DNA from: Cladopsammia gracilis | Taxonomy: Eukaryota; Cnidaria; Anthozoa; Scleractinia; Dendrophylliidae | DNA length: 64,000 nucleotides | Assembly: GCA_022457155.1 (NCBI GenBank) | Contig: JAJGOT010000192.1 | Span: 1,339,501-1,403,500 of the forward strand | Reading direction: 5' to 3' | Shown here: one piece after another, positions 1-10,689 of the stretch | Numbering within the stretch: the stretch's first letter is position 1 | Layout of the letters: the number at the start of each line of letters is the position of its first letter | Notes under the pieces: generated by a model | The model's database searches: none | Told to the model about the DNA's origin: nothing | What the model saw: only the letters and a program-made list of their open reading frames with translations | Program-made: the position numbers and the translations under genes

Positions 1-1195
1 CAGCAAACATGGACACTTTGACATTTAATTTATCTAATTAAGGACGAGCACTTAATTTTTAAATTAATGAATAAGTGATTAATTGTATTTTAATAATTTT
101 AACACGCTGCAGTAAAATATACTTAGATTTGTCGCTTTAAATGTTATATAATTTTTTTACCCTTCTAACAAAAATGCTCCTAAATCCTACATCTTATGAG
201 TTCTTCTTATATTATTATTGGTTATTCTAGTTACCTGCATTTTGTTGTCAACCAAAACAATAATATATTCTTTGGCCAATCCGATCACAAGATTAAAATA
301 CAAAGTCTCCTTACTAATTGTCATCACACGGTTTCTAGCGGGAGACAAGACTGTATTCCTCTTTGCGTCTTCTGTCTTCATTGTGTTACGCACACCCATT
401 AAAAGAAGCGCTTTCCTTTTCTTTGTGAAAAGCAGAAGCGTGACCTTAAAAGAAACACCAGACTTTCCGTTGCTAAATTAATTCTTCTTTGTAGAATATT
501 GAGACAATATCAGGACAATAATGAACCAATATTGAACCAATATTGAACCAATATTGAGCATCAGGTTTACAGCAAACCACAAAAGTCTGCTTGTTTTTTG
601 CCGTTTGCCGACAAACAGTACGTAAAAACTCCTCAGGTAAAAAATCAGGGCAACTGCTGTGACATTCCGTGCCATTTGAGGGAAACAATTACACGATTCT
701 AAATTGTTAAATCTCTCTAGTATTCGTCAGTTGTTTATTTCCTTAATTCTTATCGCCTATTAATGTATTAATATTGAAGAAATTACATGTTGATCAACAG
801 AATTTGGTGGTACACCTACTTCCATTGGATGATTGTCTTTATTCTTGTCACCTGTCTGGTTGACAATGTATTGATATTATAAGGAGAAATTTGATGTTGA
901 TACAAATTATTTACCACCAATATATAATCTTGTGGCGTGTTTTTAGCTGAAGCCTTGTTTGTGACTTAAAGAATATGACTGAAAAATAAAATAAAAAAAC
1001 GAACTGTATTAATTAAGGCAATGAGAAAGGCAAGAAACACAACGAAGTGCGGAGTAACCCGATGTTCTCTTCTTTCTTTTTAACTGAGTAGAAACAATTT
1101 CTCTTATATGTGTTATGAAAAACAAACAGAACTGAAATGTTGGGCAGAGCCGTCAGCAGTCGAAAGTTGGTAACTTTACGGATTTTGAAGTGCAA
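1..1195. other. AT-rich intergenic DNA, no supported gene
   Basis: The only ORFs are short and uncharacteristic. The one internal structure seen is an 11-bp tandem repeat (GAACCAATATT), three perfect copies at 523-555. Confidence 0.5.
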
Positions 1196-1204
1196 TATAA
1201 CGCA

Positions 1205-1495
1205 ATCTTAACTATGTGGGGTGTAATGTAACGCTACCGCCGCCATGTGGTGTGTAGTAGAACACAATCATCGCTACATGGGGTTATAATTGCCGCTAAG
1301 TAAGGTCTCATGTAACACAATCGCCGTTATACAGATGGGTTGTAATTTTCTATTAAATGTAATGTAACACGGTCATCACTATATGGGGTATAACGTAACA
1401 CAATCGCTGCTAAGTAAGGTTTTATGTAACACAAATTGCGGTTATATGGGTTGTAATGCAACTTTTCTATTAAGTGTAATGTAGCGCAATCCTTA
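1205..1495 (+). repeat. imperfect long-unit tandem repeat
   Basis: Phrases such as ATGTAACACAATCGC, CTAAGTAAGGT, TATATGGGTTGTAATG and TCTATTAA(A/G)TGTAATGTA recur in the same order about 120 bp apart, giving about two diverged units plus a partial one. No coding potential is seen. Confidence 0.6.
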
Positions 1496-2017
1496 AACTC
1501 ACCCTAGCTGTTCCTGACGTGACATTATCAAAACACTTGTCACACACTCGTACAGGTTTCTTGCTCGATGTGAGTGGTGCATTTTTGCTGTACAATCACC
1601 AAAGTAAATCAAACTGTGAGAAACAAGAGACAGCATGAACATTCGCTGGATACTGATCAGTTTCTGTATTCTCATCATGTATCACCTTGACAACGTATTC
1701 ACACTGTAGAGAGAAATTAGATGCTGATCGCTAACATTTGATCATTTTAATCCTCACCACTAATCGATATATTGAAATTGTAAGGAGAAATTAGATGTTT
1801 GTCACAAGCATTTGGGTGTACATGAGGACAACATCCCCTAGATGAGTATTTTGAGGCAAGGAGGAAATGCAAGTGGGTCATCATTTTTGGAATCCTCGAC
1901 AGAACTTCTGAGTGGTCCTGTACTAGCGGCAAATGTAAGAAATTCAATATAATTACCAGCAATTCCGACAGTGGTGCTGAAAAAGAAGGAAAGAAAGCAA
2001 AAGATTAGAAAGACACA

Positions 2018-2201
2018 GGGTGCGGTCCTTTTGGGATGATCCGGATCCGGATCACTGATCCAAGATCACTCGGATCATGAAGCATCAAAGGAACCGACGA
2101 ATACACTCTGGACAAGGATTCGTCGGTATCTTTGATGCAGCATGATCCAAGTCATCTTGGATCAGTGATCCGGATCCGGATCATCCCAAAGGAACGCACC
2201 C
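2018..2201. mobile_element. foldback MITE (palindrome, GGGTGCG ends)
   Basis: The 184-bp sequence is an almost complete inverted repeat. The outer arms run from GGGTGCGGTCCTTTTGGGAT to its complement ending CGCACCC, both containing GATCCGGATCCGGATCA. The inner arms (GAACCGACGAAT / ATTCGTCGG) also pair around a short loop. No clean target duplication was seen. Confidence 0.75.
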
Positions 2202-2699
2202 GCAGTAACAATTTAGATGCGCCTGGGTCTGGATGCGTCTTTCGCCGTCCATAGCACGTGCTCGCTTGTCTTCGCTTCTCGCTTCTCTTCTTCGATTTTT
2301 CTTATAGTATATTCAAGGGTGTAATCAAACCATTTTTAAGGGTCAGACAGAATGCAACCTAATACCTTAACACCTTATATCTATATTTTCCTCTAAACAC
2401 ACTTATATACTTAAATAAACGACTTTTTTCTTTATTTCTCAAAATGTCGCCTAGCATTTAAATTGCCCGTGGGGGGAAATCTCTATTCCTCATAAGCTTG
2501 GCTTCTCGGAGATTTCCCTCCACAGTCACTCCTCTCGAGCTAGTAATGTACAAATTTTAAATTTAATGTTAATTAACCTATTTATTATCGTTTTTGTTCT
2601 TCTTGTAATTCATTGTGTGTGGCAAAGTAGTAAAATAAAATAAAAAATAAAAATTTCAAAGTAATTGTTTTCCTTTGCGGCAAGATTTCCGTATTGCTA

Positions 2700-2825
2700 G
2701 TTTGAGCGTGACGTCACGGCGGCCATGTTGGTGGTCAAGAACAAAACCGTTTTCATGCAAATTCTGCGAAAAAAATTGTATTGTATTGACCACCAACATG
2801 GCCGCCTTGTCACGCGGTTGCAAAC
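2700..2825. mobile_element. short foldback MITE (GGCGGCCATGTTGGTG family)
   Basis: Arms of about 38 bp (GTGACGTCACGGCGGCCATG... / ...CATGGCCGCCTTGTCACGC) flank a loop of about 45 bp. A second member of the family lies at 42736-42815. Confidence 0.7.
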
Positions 2826-3216
2826 CAAGAATAACCCCATACATTAATTATGCATACGCGCTATTATAAAAAGAGAAGAATAGAGAAAACAATAGACTGC
2901 CTTTGGGAATAGCATACATTTGTATAGGTTTTTTTTTTAATTTTTTTTTTCTTAGTCTTTTTCAAAATAGGTCTAAAAAGAGCATTTTCATCAAAATTTG
3001 TCGAAGAAAATGGGCCGTTTTCCGTTTTTTTCGAGTTGTAGTGCGAATGAAAAATTGACCAGAGAGAAATAAATTGAAACTCACCGTTGATGTTGTTGTG
3101 GTGTTTTTACCCCGTTTTCCACCTTGTGATGCGATGCGTTGAATTTTTACTTGGTGTATTATTGATTTCACAAAAAAAGATCACCAATGGTGCATAAGAT
3201 TGCTACGCGGAACACT

Positions 3217-3594
3217 TCACGGGTCTTTGTACACCTGGTAAAGTTCAGCGATATGCTTGATGATGTTTACAAAGGGATCCTCTCCATAATGCTTACGCCA
3301 CAAAACCTCCTGTAGAAAACCATGCCATTACAATGTCTCTTCGAGCATCGCCACTTAAACCCGTCTCCATTTCGCGCGTTTCGTCCAGGTTAGTGCTTTG
3401 CAGCACTCAGGTCTAGGACACTTCGCGGCCGACACGAGTAGGTTCTGTTCCTTGCACCAATCTATGCACTGTTCGTGATCTTGTAATAGAGAACACAACG
3501 AAAACCAATGTAACTTGACAAGAGGACGAGAGGACGCACACGAAGGGACAGACGAAGACGTAGACGGAGATGAAGACGGAGGTACTGTTGTCAT
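3217..3594 (-). pseudogene. Merlin (ISXO2-like) transposase remnant, internally deleted
   Basis: The 5' part reads a Ser/Pro-rich lead and then HEQCIDWCKEQNLLVSAAKC and PECCKALTW, resembling the N-terminal zinc-binding module of ISXO2/Merlin transposases. About 25 bp further on it reads LQEVLWRKHYGEDPFVNIIK and then HIAELYQVYKD with a stop at 3217-3219. That resembles the conserved C-terminal end of the same family (an EFMWR...PF..II pattern). The whole DDE catalytic centre is missing between them, and a stop separates the two pieces. The assignment rests on remembered family patterns and has not been searched. Confidence 0.45.
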
Positions 3595-3831
3595 AACGTT
3601 ATGATAATAATAACAGCAGAAAGTCGAAAGGAAACTGAAGGACGACTCAGTGAAGAAATTTGCATGGAAATACGTTCCTTTTTATTCTCACAATTAACCA
3701 ATAGCAAAGACATGACAAGGATTCCTACGTGTAAACTGCCATGGGAGTTGGGGTTTAATTGTTATGTAGATTTTTAGTAATTAACATAGAAGACATGAAT
3801 AAAATGTAATTATTGGTCAATAACTTTCAAC

Positions 3832-3912
3832 GAGCTCTTGTGGTGTAGTGGTATAGCACATGGACTAGTAATCCAGATGTGATCAAGGGGTCACGGTTCG
3901 AGATACGGTGTC
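3832..3912 (+). repeat. tRNA-like SINE head (tRNA-Thr AGT type)
   Basis: There is an A box TGGTGTAGTGG at 3841-3851, an anticodon arm TGGA-CTAGTAA-TCCA with anticodon AGT (3867-3869), and a B-box-like GGTTCGAGAT at 3895-3904. The T arm is degenerate and the acceptor stem does not pair. It is therefore a tRNA-derived SINE or tRNA pseudogene rather than a working tRNA gene. Confidence 0.55.
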
Positions 3913-4518
3913 GCCGCTATGAAAACGAGAAGAAGACTGGGACGAGAAACTGAGGAGAGAAAAGACTGGGGAAAGAGAGGAGGAGAAGGCAGGATGAAAG
4001 AAAAAAACGAGACGACGCAACTAAATCCATTTTTATTGTTGAAGTACGTAGCGATTACTGATGCATGTATTTCCGGCATAGTAAATCGAACGTTCGGAAA
4101 TCGAACTCAATCCGTGGATTGATATTACTAACAGTTCTTCAACTTAATGTCCACGTAGCAGATAAGGAAAATTCCTTTGGCTAGGGTTACAGATACTAAT
4201 TAATACTTTTAACGTCAATCACTAAAACCCTCCAGTTTAATACTGCTACAATCCAGTAATATGTTTAACGGTGGGTTACAACTTTGAGTAATGTTGTGTG
4301 CAATTATGGCAGTACCAAATAAAGAAATTAAAATTATAAATTATGCACGAAGACTGCACCAAAATACTGTGCAAGGTTGGCTCTCAGAAGAATCATAGAG
4401 AGCCCAAAGGCTCCCAACCATAAAATCTGGGGTGCCCCACTCTTATTGGTACACTGTAGTTATGTTTTCGCTTTTTTATTTAAGACATCGTCTGTTTAAA
4501 ATTTCAAGACCCCCCTCG

Positions 4519-4791
4519 ACAACAAAAAAAGTTCCCCAGGACCCCTCCTTTTGCAGTGGCTAAAATGACCATCAGTCAGTTAGAGAAATTCAACCCTTTC
4601 CTACATAAAAATCTACATGCCAATATTAATGGCAAAAACAACACACCAACTGCCAGGCAAAAAAAGGACACTAAAATGAGGTCAAAAGCTTCAAAATCTA
4701 CAAGCGCAACACCACGGGAACCACAACCGACAGACGTCTCGATAACAAAAAAAAGTTCCCCAGGACCCCTCCTTTTGCAGTGGCTAAAATG
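4519..4791 (+). repeat. pair of ~49-bp direct repeats
   Basis: The sequence from ACAACAAAAAAAGTTCC to GCAGTGGCTAAAATG occurs at 4519-4567 and again at 4743-4791, almost identical. The 175 bp between them have no recognisable content. They could be the remains of short terminal repeats. Confidence 0.55.
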
Positions 4792-4861
4792 GTCATCCAA
4801 ACGACCGCGATCGTCCCAGTCGTCGGGGTCCTTTGCGATCGTCCCGGGTCGTCTCAGAAGT

Positions 4862-4936
4862 GTTCTCATATAATCGTCCCGGTCGTCCGTGCACTTTTTG
4901 AAACGACTCGGACGACCGGGACGATTATATGAGAAC
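4862..4936. repeat. perfect hairpin (ATAATCGTCCCGGTCGTCC)
   Basis: Arms of about 28 bp containing ATATAATCGTCCCGGTCGTC pair around a loop of about 19 bp. Partial GATCGTCCC/GTCGTC motifs precede it from 4800. It is probably the end of a foldback element. Confidence 0.65.
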
Positions 4937-5136
4937 CAGCCTTTAGTAAGAGTGTGAGCAAGTGTGATTCGATGCAACCTTTAATGGTAGAGCTCTTGTA
5001 GAATCGGAGAAATATCCTATGAATATTGAAATTTGTTAATGAGCAAAAATAATCCAATTTTCAAAAATCCAACTTCTAAATTCAAATTCTAGGTTATTAA
5101 CCATTTTCTATTGTTTCAATTTTAATTAGTATTTAA

Positions 5137-5787
5137 GGTGGCTCCATGATGATGTTGTTAAGCCCTCTCGACTTTTACATCCATTACAGCTAGCCCGATG
5201 GTGTGGCTAAAAATCTTTTCCTTGAAACCAGTAAATCTTTTCTCAGTCAACAAAGTAGTATCCAAATGATCGTCATCATTCGTTGCCATGGCAACGCGAA
5301 AACAGGTCAAAAATACGTTATTGTGGACCATTTGATGTTAATAACTTATAAACTGCACGGTGAAAGTTTTTGTTTTCGATATATTTTTGTTTAATTGGCA
5401 AGACTTATTAACAATTTTTTAAAAAATTCTGTACATAGAGTTCAGAGCTGCCTTAACTTTATGTAAAAATGACATATCTCTGAATCCTATGTACAGATTT
5501 TTTTCAAAATTGTCACAAATGTTTATGTTTATAAGACGAAAATATATAAAAATAAAAAAAATTCGAGAAGTTTTGAAGTTATTAGCCTCAAAAGGTTGAA
5601 AATGGGGTCTTTTTGGCCTCTTGACGTTGCCATGGTAACAAATTTCGATGTTGCAGCCACCTAAATTTGTTCATTGGTTAAGTGTTTACAAACCTGTACT
5701 AAACGTTTTCTCTTAACTTTACTGGTGTAGCTGTGATTGAATATCATATGTATCATGATGGCAATGTTTAAACTATTAGGAGCCACC
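5137..5787. mobile_element. TTAA-flanked non-autonomous element
   Basis: The ends GGTGGCTCC (5137-5145) and GGAGCCACC (5779-5787) are exact inverted copies. Each is flanked by TTAA (5133-5136 and 5788-5791), the target duplication of piggyBac and Kolobok elements. The 651-bp interior is AT-rich with no coding potential. It interrupts an older repeat whose other copy starts near 9519. Confidence 0.65.
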
Positions 5788-6560
5788 TTAATACGTGGTT
5801 TTACCTGATGTATTGTGATATTAGTGTTTAGTTGTTAGGTTTTAATTAGTTATTAGGTGGAATACCTGTAAACTAGCTCTCAAGCTAAGTGTATATCCAC
5901 ATTAATAAAGTATGTTATGTGATGTGTTTATTGCCAAGCGTCCATTGATATTTGACTGCTCATTTTATTCGTGTTAGGAAGAGTGAGCACGCATTTATTT
6001 TGTGCATCTTTCAATGCTTGGGCATATCCTAAAAGCTAGACTGTACCCCAGACTCTACCCTCCTAAAAATATATCCCCCCCCCCCCCCGCCAAAAAAAAA
6101 ATTAAACAATACACGCAACCCAAAAATGTTAATGCGAGTTTTAATCAAAGCAATTGAACAAGCACTTGTCATCTCAATATTCTTGTGCAAATCGACATCG
6201 AATCTAGCGTTTCCGCGCGAGTTCGTTGCGAAAGTTGGAAGGGGGAGCAGAGGGGAGAGAAGGAAGTTGCTACATTACTCACAAACGCGATCGAACGACC
6301 CAACCCCAATTTTTTATTAAACAAGAACAAGAAGAAGTGCAAGTGAAGTCGGGCTTTAAGGGTCTTGTAAGTGCCCCTGAGGTAAGATAATTAATTCAAT
6401 TGTTATGATTTGTTTTACATGTACAGTCGCTTTTCCGGTCACACAAGGTGATCCGTCACGCACGTTACTACGTCATTTGAAACTTTTAATCAGTCTTTCG
6501 CAATCACTCGTGCATGCAAGGTCAACTTTATCGAATAGATGATGAATGAGCAAAAATGAG

Positions 6561-6742
6561 CTATTCTCACTGGGGCCATCTCGTACAAACGCCCCAAATC
6601 TCTTCGGAATTCAAGGATAAAAATTCCCGCGCGCTCGTAGTCCCCCGGGTGTTCTGTTTCACACAGGGTTGGTATAAATAGGCCTGTTTTGGCCTGTTTA
6701 ATTCCCTTTTCGTTAAAAGTTCGCCAGTCGTTAGCTTGGCGT
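6561..6742 (+). repeat. A1 split direct repeat with TATA box
   Basis: This is the left terminal repeat of the DIRS-like element. It carries TATAAATA at 6673-6680, a plausible promoter for the element, followed by TCGTTAAAAGTTCGCC. The A2 copy has the same TATA box at 9305-9312. Confidence 0.8.
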
Positions 6743-6759
6743 TTTTTCTCTTGCCCGGT

Positions 6760-7050
6760 CATCGCTGCGCCATCTTCGAAGGTTTTCTTCGTTCTTCGTT
6801 CTTCGTTCTTCGTTCTCCACGCCGGACTAAGTCCCTGCAGCGGCCGTCGAGCCTCCAGCTGTCGTGCCTCCAGCTCCAGCCAACGCTGCCGGTGATAACA
6901 ACGCACAGAACGCTAACGACAACGTGGTTCCTGTGCCCCAACCTGCGGCTCTGGTGGTTAGTGTTCAGTCAGTTGTCCTTGTATCCGTCCCCTTCGCCCG
7001 TTTTTTCGGGCTAGGCGTTGTTGGTCTTTTAGCTTGGTTCTCGCTTCTGT
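6760..7050 (+). pseudogene. gag-like 5' coding start of the DIRS-like element
   Basis: Downstream of A1 there is a short stretch rich in Ala, Pro, Asn and Gln (PAPANAAGDNNAQNANDNVV). It resembles the low-complexity N-terminus of a gag protein. The frame runs into the minisatellite and stops at about 7053. Four TTCTTCG(T) repeats occur at 6783-6816. Confidence 0.35.
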
Positions 7051-8130
7051 ATTAGGTTAGTTCTCGCTTTTGTACTACTAGTTTGGTTTTCGCATCTGTG
7101 TACAAGCTTACAGTTTTCGCGTCGGTGTTACAATTTTATTTTCGCGTCTGTGTTACAACTTTGGTTTTGGCGTCTGTGTACAAATTTGGTTTTCGCGTCT
7201 GTGTACAATTTTAGTTTCTCGTCTGTGTGGCAAGTTTAGTTTTCGCGTCTATGCTACCAATTTAGTTTTCGCATCTTTGTTACAACTTAATTTTCCGTCT
7301 GTGTGACAACTTAAGTTTTCCGTCTGTGCGGCAAGTCTGTGTGACATATTTAATTTTCGCGTCTGTGTGACAAAATTTTGTTTTCCGTCTGTGTGACAAG
7401 TCTGTGTGACCAATTTAGTTTTCGCGTCTGTGTGACAAATTTAGTTCTTCGTCTGTGTGACAAGTCTGTGTGACCAATTTAGTTTTCGCGTCTGTGTGAC
7501 AAATTTAGCTTTCGCGTCTGTGTGACAACTTTAGTTTTCCGTCTGTGTGACAAGTCTGTGTGACATATTTTAGTTTTGCGTCTGTGTGACAAATTTAGCT
7601 TTCGCGTCTGTGTGACAACTTAAGTTCTCCGTTTGTGTGACAAGTCTGTGTGACATATTTTAGTTTTGCGTCTGTGTGACAAATTTAGTTCTTCGTCTGT
7701 GTGACAAGTCTGTGTGACAAATTTAGCTTTCGCGTCTGTGTGACAACTTTAGTTTTCCGTCTGTGTGGCGAGTCTGTGTGACAAATATAGCTTTCGCGTC
7801 TGTGTGACAACTTTAGTTTTCCGTCTGTGTGGCGAGTCTGTGTGACAAATTTAGTTTTCGTGTCAGTGTGACAGATTTAGCCTTCCGTCTGTGTCACAAG
7901 TTTGGGTTTCCCGTCTGTGTGTCAGCTTAGTTTTCGCGTCTGTGTGACAACTTTAGTTTTCCGTCTGTGTGACAAGTTTAGTTTTTGAGTCTGTGTGACA
8001 AATTTAGTTCCCGCGTCTGCTTGTCAACTTTGGTTCCCCGTTCGTGTGACAAGTCTGTGTGACAAGTTTAGTTTTCCCGTCAGTGTGACAAGCTTTAGTT
8101 ATCGCGTCTGTGTTTTAGTCTTCCCGTTCC
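7050..8130 (+). repeat. 1.1-kb minisatellite, CGTCTGTGTGACAA units
   Basis: Units of about 26 bp (TTTAGTTTTCGCGTCTGTGT then GACAAA or GACAAC) alternate with units carrying an extra GTCTGTGTGACAAG block of about 13 bp. There are roughly 35-40 diverged units. The array sits between the gag-like start and the zinc-knuckle segment of the element and is in no long frame. Confidence 0.85.
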
Positions 8131-8133
8131 TGT

Positions 8134-8349
8134 TTGTGTGACGGTTTTTGGGCCTCCCCGTTAGTTTTTACGGGGGTCGACAATACCGTCGTCCCGCGTC
8201 CAGGCCCCTATCCTGGAGGTCCATCTGGTCGCGATGGACGTTTCAGGCCACAGCACTGCCGGCCGGGAACCTTTCCCCGACGCTGTTTTAATTGTAGAAG
8301 AGTTGGTCATTTTGCTAGGGATTGCCCATTAGTCTCCAAGGCTGTTTAA
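8134..8349 (+). pseudogene. gag CCHC zinc-knuckle fragment
   Basis: This 71-residue frame has a Gly/Pro/Arg-rich lead and ends CFNCRRVGHFARDCPLVSK. That is a perfect C-x2-C-x4-H-x4-C nucleic-acid-binding knuckle as in retroelement gag proteins. It lies just after the minisatellite and before the pol-like fragment. Confidence 0.75.
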
Positions 8350-8649
8350 AAGTTACGTTTCTTTGCCATATATTGGAGTTTCAGTGCCTTTGATCGTTTG
8401 CCTTGTTAGATATTTCTGTGTTCTTCTGTATGAAGTCCACGCCTCATTTAAGTTTGCTTCGTCTATTATTTTGTGTTTGTTTCGCTTCCCTTAAGCTAAC
8501 CGCTGGTATGCCTTCGATGGGGTCTTCTTATACCCTTAATTGCTCTGTCCCTGGACGGGGTATTTCGGGGCTGCTTCGCGGTTGGCTTTTCCCCTTTTCT
8601 ATGTCATGTTTCATTGGCGCCTTTTTTCGTTGTCCTTTTGTTTTAGGCG

Positions 8650-8972
8650 CCCCCGTGCAAAACCTCGTTATGATTTTCGCCCGGACGAAGTCCCGTCAAA
8701 TTTTGTTCAGTGGTGCAATTTAAAAGGGGAAGAGCCTCGCGTTGCTGGCCCTAACCCCTCGCTCTATATGGTTTCCAAGGGAATCGTTCACGCCACTCCT
8801 CAAGGTGTTATTTTCCGAGATCCCAGTAGTTTTGTGGCTGGGAAACTTACTCGATCGGCACCAGTCTTACTGGAAGTTCATTCTGTCAGAACACCCAAAG
8901 AAAGATGAGATTTTATCCTACATCGTCCGGGGGGGTCGATATTTCATTCCGGTTTTCCATAGTTTGTATTAG
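8650..8972 (+). pseudogene. DIRS-type pre-RT fragment
   Basis: Two overlapping frames share one ancestral reading. KPRYDFRPDEVPSNFVQW is in one. WLGNLLDRHQSYWKFILSEH then PKKDEILSYIVRGGRYFIP is in the other. The pattern of a Trp-rich 'W..IL...P....IL.YI..G' stretch resembles the segment before the reverse transcriptase in DIRS-order pol proteins. At least one frameshift separates the parts, and no RT motifs follow before B1. Confidence 0.4.
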
Positions 8973-9119
8973 TTTTGCCTTTCACTGTTTTGTGGCTTCA
9001 TATCTTTAAGGTCGTAAAGTTTGCAATAGAGCTTTTTGAGTTATGGGGAGAGTTACGGTCATCTGTGTATTTTGTTGGGACCTTACCACCCTGCCTAGCT
9101 TTCGGGAGTGGCAGCCGTA

Positions 9120-9195
9120 GGGCTCGCTTCTTCCCATATCTTATCCTTGCCTGGGGCGTTTGGGAGTGAGGGCTCCCAGTGTGAATATATTACTA
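9120..9195 (+). repeat. B1 split direct repeat
   Basis: Internal copy of B (GGGCTCGCTTCTTCCCATAT ... TATTACTA). It overlaps the start of A2 by CTA at 9193-9195. Confidence 0.8.
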
Positions 9196-9374
9196 TTCTC
9201 ACTGGGGCCATCTCGTACAAACGCCCCAAATCTCTTCGGAATTCAAGGATAAAAATTCCCGCGCGCTCGTAGTCCCCCGGGTGTTCTGTTTCACACAGGG
9301 TTGGTATAAATAGGCCTGTTTTGGCCTGTTTAATTCCCTTTTCGTTAAACGTTCGCCAGTCGTTAGCTTGGCGT
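9193..9374 (+). repeat. A2 split direct repeat
   Basis: Right-hand copy of A1, one mismatch in 182 bp, same TATA box. It is joined to B1 and followed by a 68-bp spacer before B2. Confidence 0.8.
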
Positions 9375-9442
9375 CCCTCCCTCCTCCCCGCAGCGATGAC
9401 CATTGTTCCCATCCTAGCTAGCTCCCGCTCCTTTACGCCTCC

Positions 9443-9518
9443 GGGCTCGCTTCTTCCCATATCTTATCCTTGCCTGGGGCGTTTGGGAGTGAGGGCTCCC
9501 AGTGTGAATATATTACTA
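9443..9518 (+). repeat. B2 split direct repeat
   Basis: Outer copy of B. It ends TATTACTA, after which the sequence returns to the host repeat (ATCTTTCAAAAATCC). Confidence 0.8.
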
Positions 9519-10600
9519 ATCTTTCAAAAATCCAAGATAACCTTTTTGGGCTCATTAAACATTTTGTATTGTTTCAGAATTCATGCGTTTATTGCCATAA
9601 GTCCGTTGGGATTTGACTGCTAATTTTACGCGTGCGAGCAAGTGATAATTCTGTGCAACTTTCAACGGTAGAGCTGTTATAGAATCGAATGAATCTCTCT
9701 GAATATTGAAACAATAGAAATTTGTTAATTAGGAGAAATGAAGCATTTTTTCAAAAATCCAAAACCTTTTTTTTAGCTTATTGACCATTTTCTTATGGTT
9801 TCAATATTCATGCGTTTATTGCCATTCATCCCTTGAGATTTGCTACTGATTTGAGTAATATTTGACTAATCTTAACTAATCAGTCTAATCTCTACCAATC
9901 TTTGACTAATGCTCCACTAATTCTTGACTAATCTTTGAGTAATCCTTGTCTAACCGTTAACTGCTGTTACTGCTTAGCAAAATCGTCAAATTCAGATTCG
10001 TACTTTACAAACCTGATTCCGAAGCTGATTCTGAAACTAAACATAAAAATATAAAATGAAATAAAAATGACTCAAACTGTGAATCTGAATTTGAAGGGCA
10101 TGTTTGGGGCAGTCGGCAGATCTGGTGGACTTGCACATGAGTACTAAGACATTCTCACGCACCACGAGTGCAAGTAACCATCTGCTCGCCCTCTCCGGGT
10201 TTCTTTTAAAAAGGGAAATGGTGAGCTTACCCCGAAAACATGGTCAAGGGATAAATGGCAGGAGGTTATGCTGTCCAGAACACGAGCGGTAACATGGATG
10301 CTTACTCATGGATTAGCTTAAGACCATGGGCCACTTTGTCATTATGTAATTTTATCGACCCATCATGAACCATCATTGCAATGCAGTGACAACGATGCGA
10401 TGCTTGACCTTGATGTCGGATATACCTAACAGTGTAACAGCTAATCAAAGCACTAGACATCTCTCCTTTCCTCCCTCTGATGCTGCAGTTGTCATGAACA
10501 AAAACTGGGCATTTTGCCACTGGTTGTTAAATTTCTGGTATATCTTCTCATCAAACTGCTCATTCAATTCTAAAGCCCATTCTTAGGTCATACAATTCTA
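9519..10600 (+). other. interspersed repeat copies and gene-free DNA
   Basis: About 330 bp from 9519 match, with divergence, 4944-5130 and 5918-6020. Shared phrases include TTTCAAAAATCCAA, ATGCGTTTATTGCCA, GAGCAAGTG and GGTAGAGCT. At 9860-9960 a TGACTAATCTT-type short repeat recurs. From 10000 to 10600 I see no gene. Confidence 0.5.
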
Positions 10601-10689
10601 ATTTGTCGGAACAGAAACGCTGCAACAGAAATGCCGTCAACTTAAAGTGGTCAACGCTTTTTTGTTGCAGCGTTTCTGTTCCAACAAAT
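10601..10689. repeat. 89-bp palindrome (GGAACAGAAACGCTGCAACA)
   Basis: The arms ATTTGTCGGAACAGAAACGC... and ...GCGTTTCTGTTCCAACAAAT pair over about 27 bp around a 35-bp loop. It is probably a minimal MITE. Confidence 0.7.

Larger units (their letters stand above)
6561..9518 (+). mobile_element. DIRS-order element with split direct repeats (Ngaro/PAT-like), degraded
   Basis: The ends have the order A1 (6561-6742) - interior - B1 (9120-9195) - A2 (9193-9374) - B2 (9443-9518). A1 and A2 differ at one position in 182 (GTTAAAAG vs GTTAAACG). B1 and B2 are essentially identical over 76 bp. All three junctions carry the trinucleotide CTA: at the start of A1, at the B1/A2 overlap (9193-9195), and at the end of B2. 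This is the layout of tyrosine-recombinase retrotransposons, which integrate without target duplication. The interior holds a gag-like start, a minisatellite, a CCHC knuckle and a short DIRS-type pol fragment. Reverse transcriptase, RNase H and recombinase are absent, so the copy is non-autonomous or internally deleted. Confidence 0.8.

Noticed and set aside
6490..6906. 138-residue minus-strand ORF shared with 9095-9460
   Set aside because: The shared protein stretch is only the reverse reading of the A1/A2 direct repeats, not a gene.
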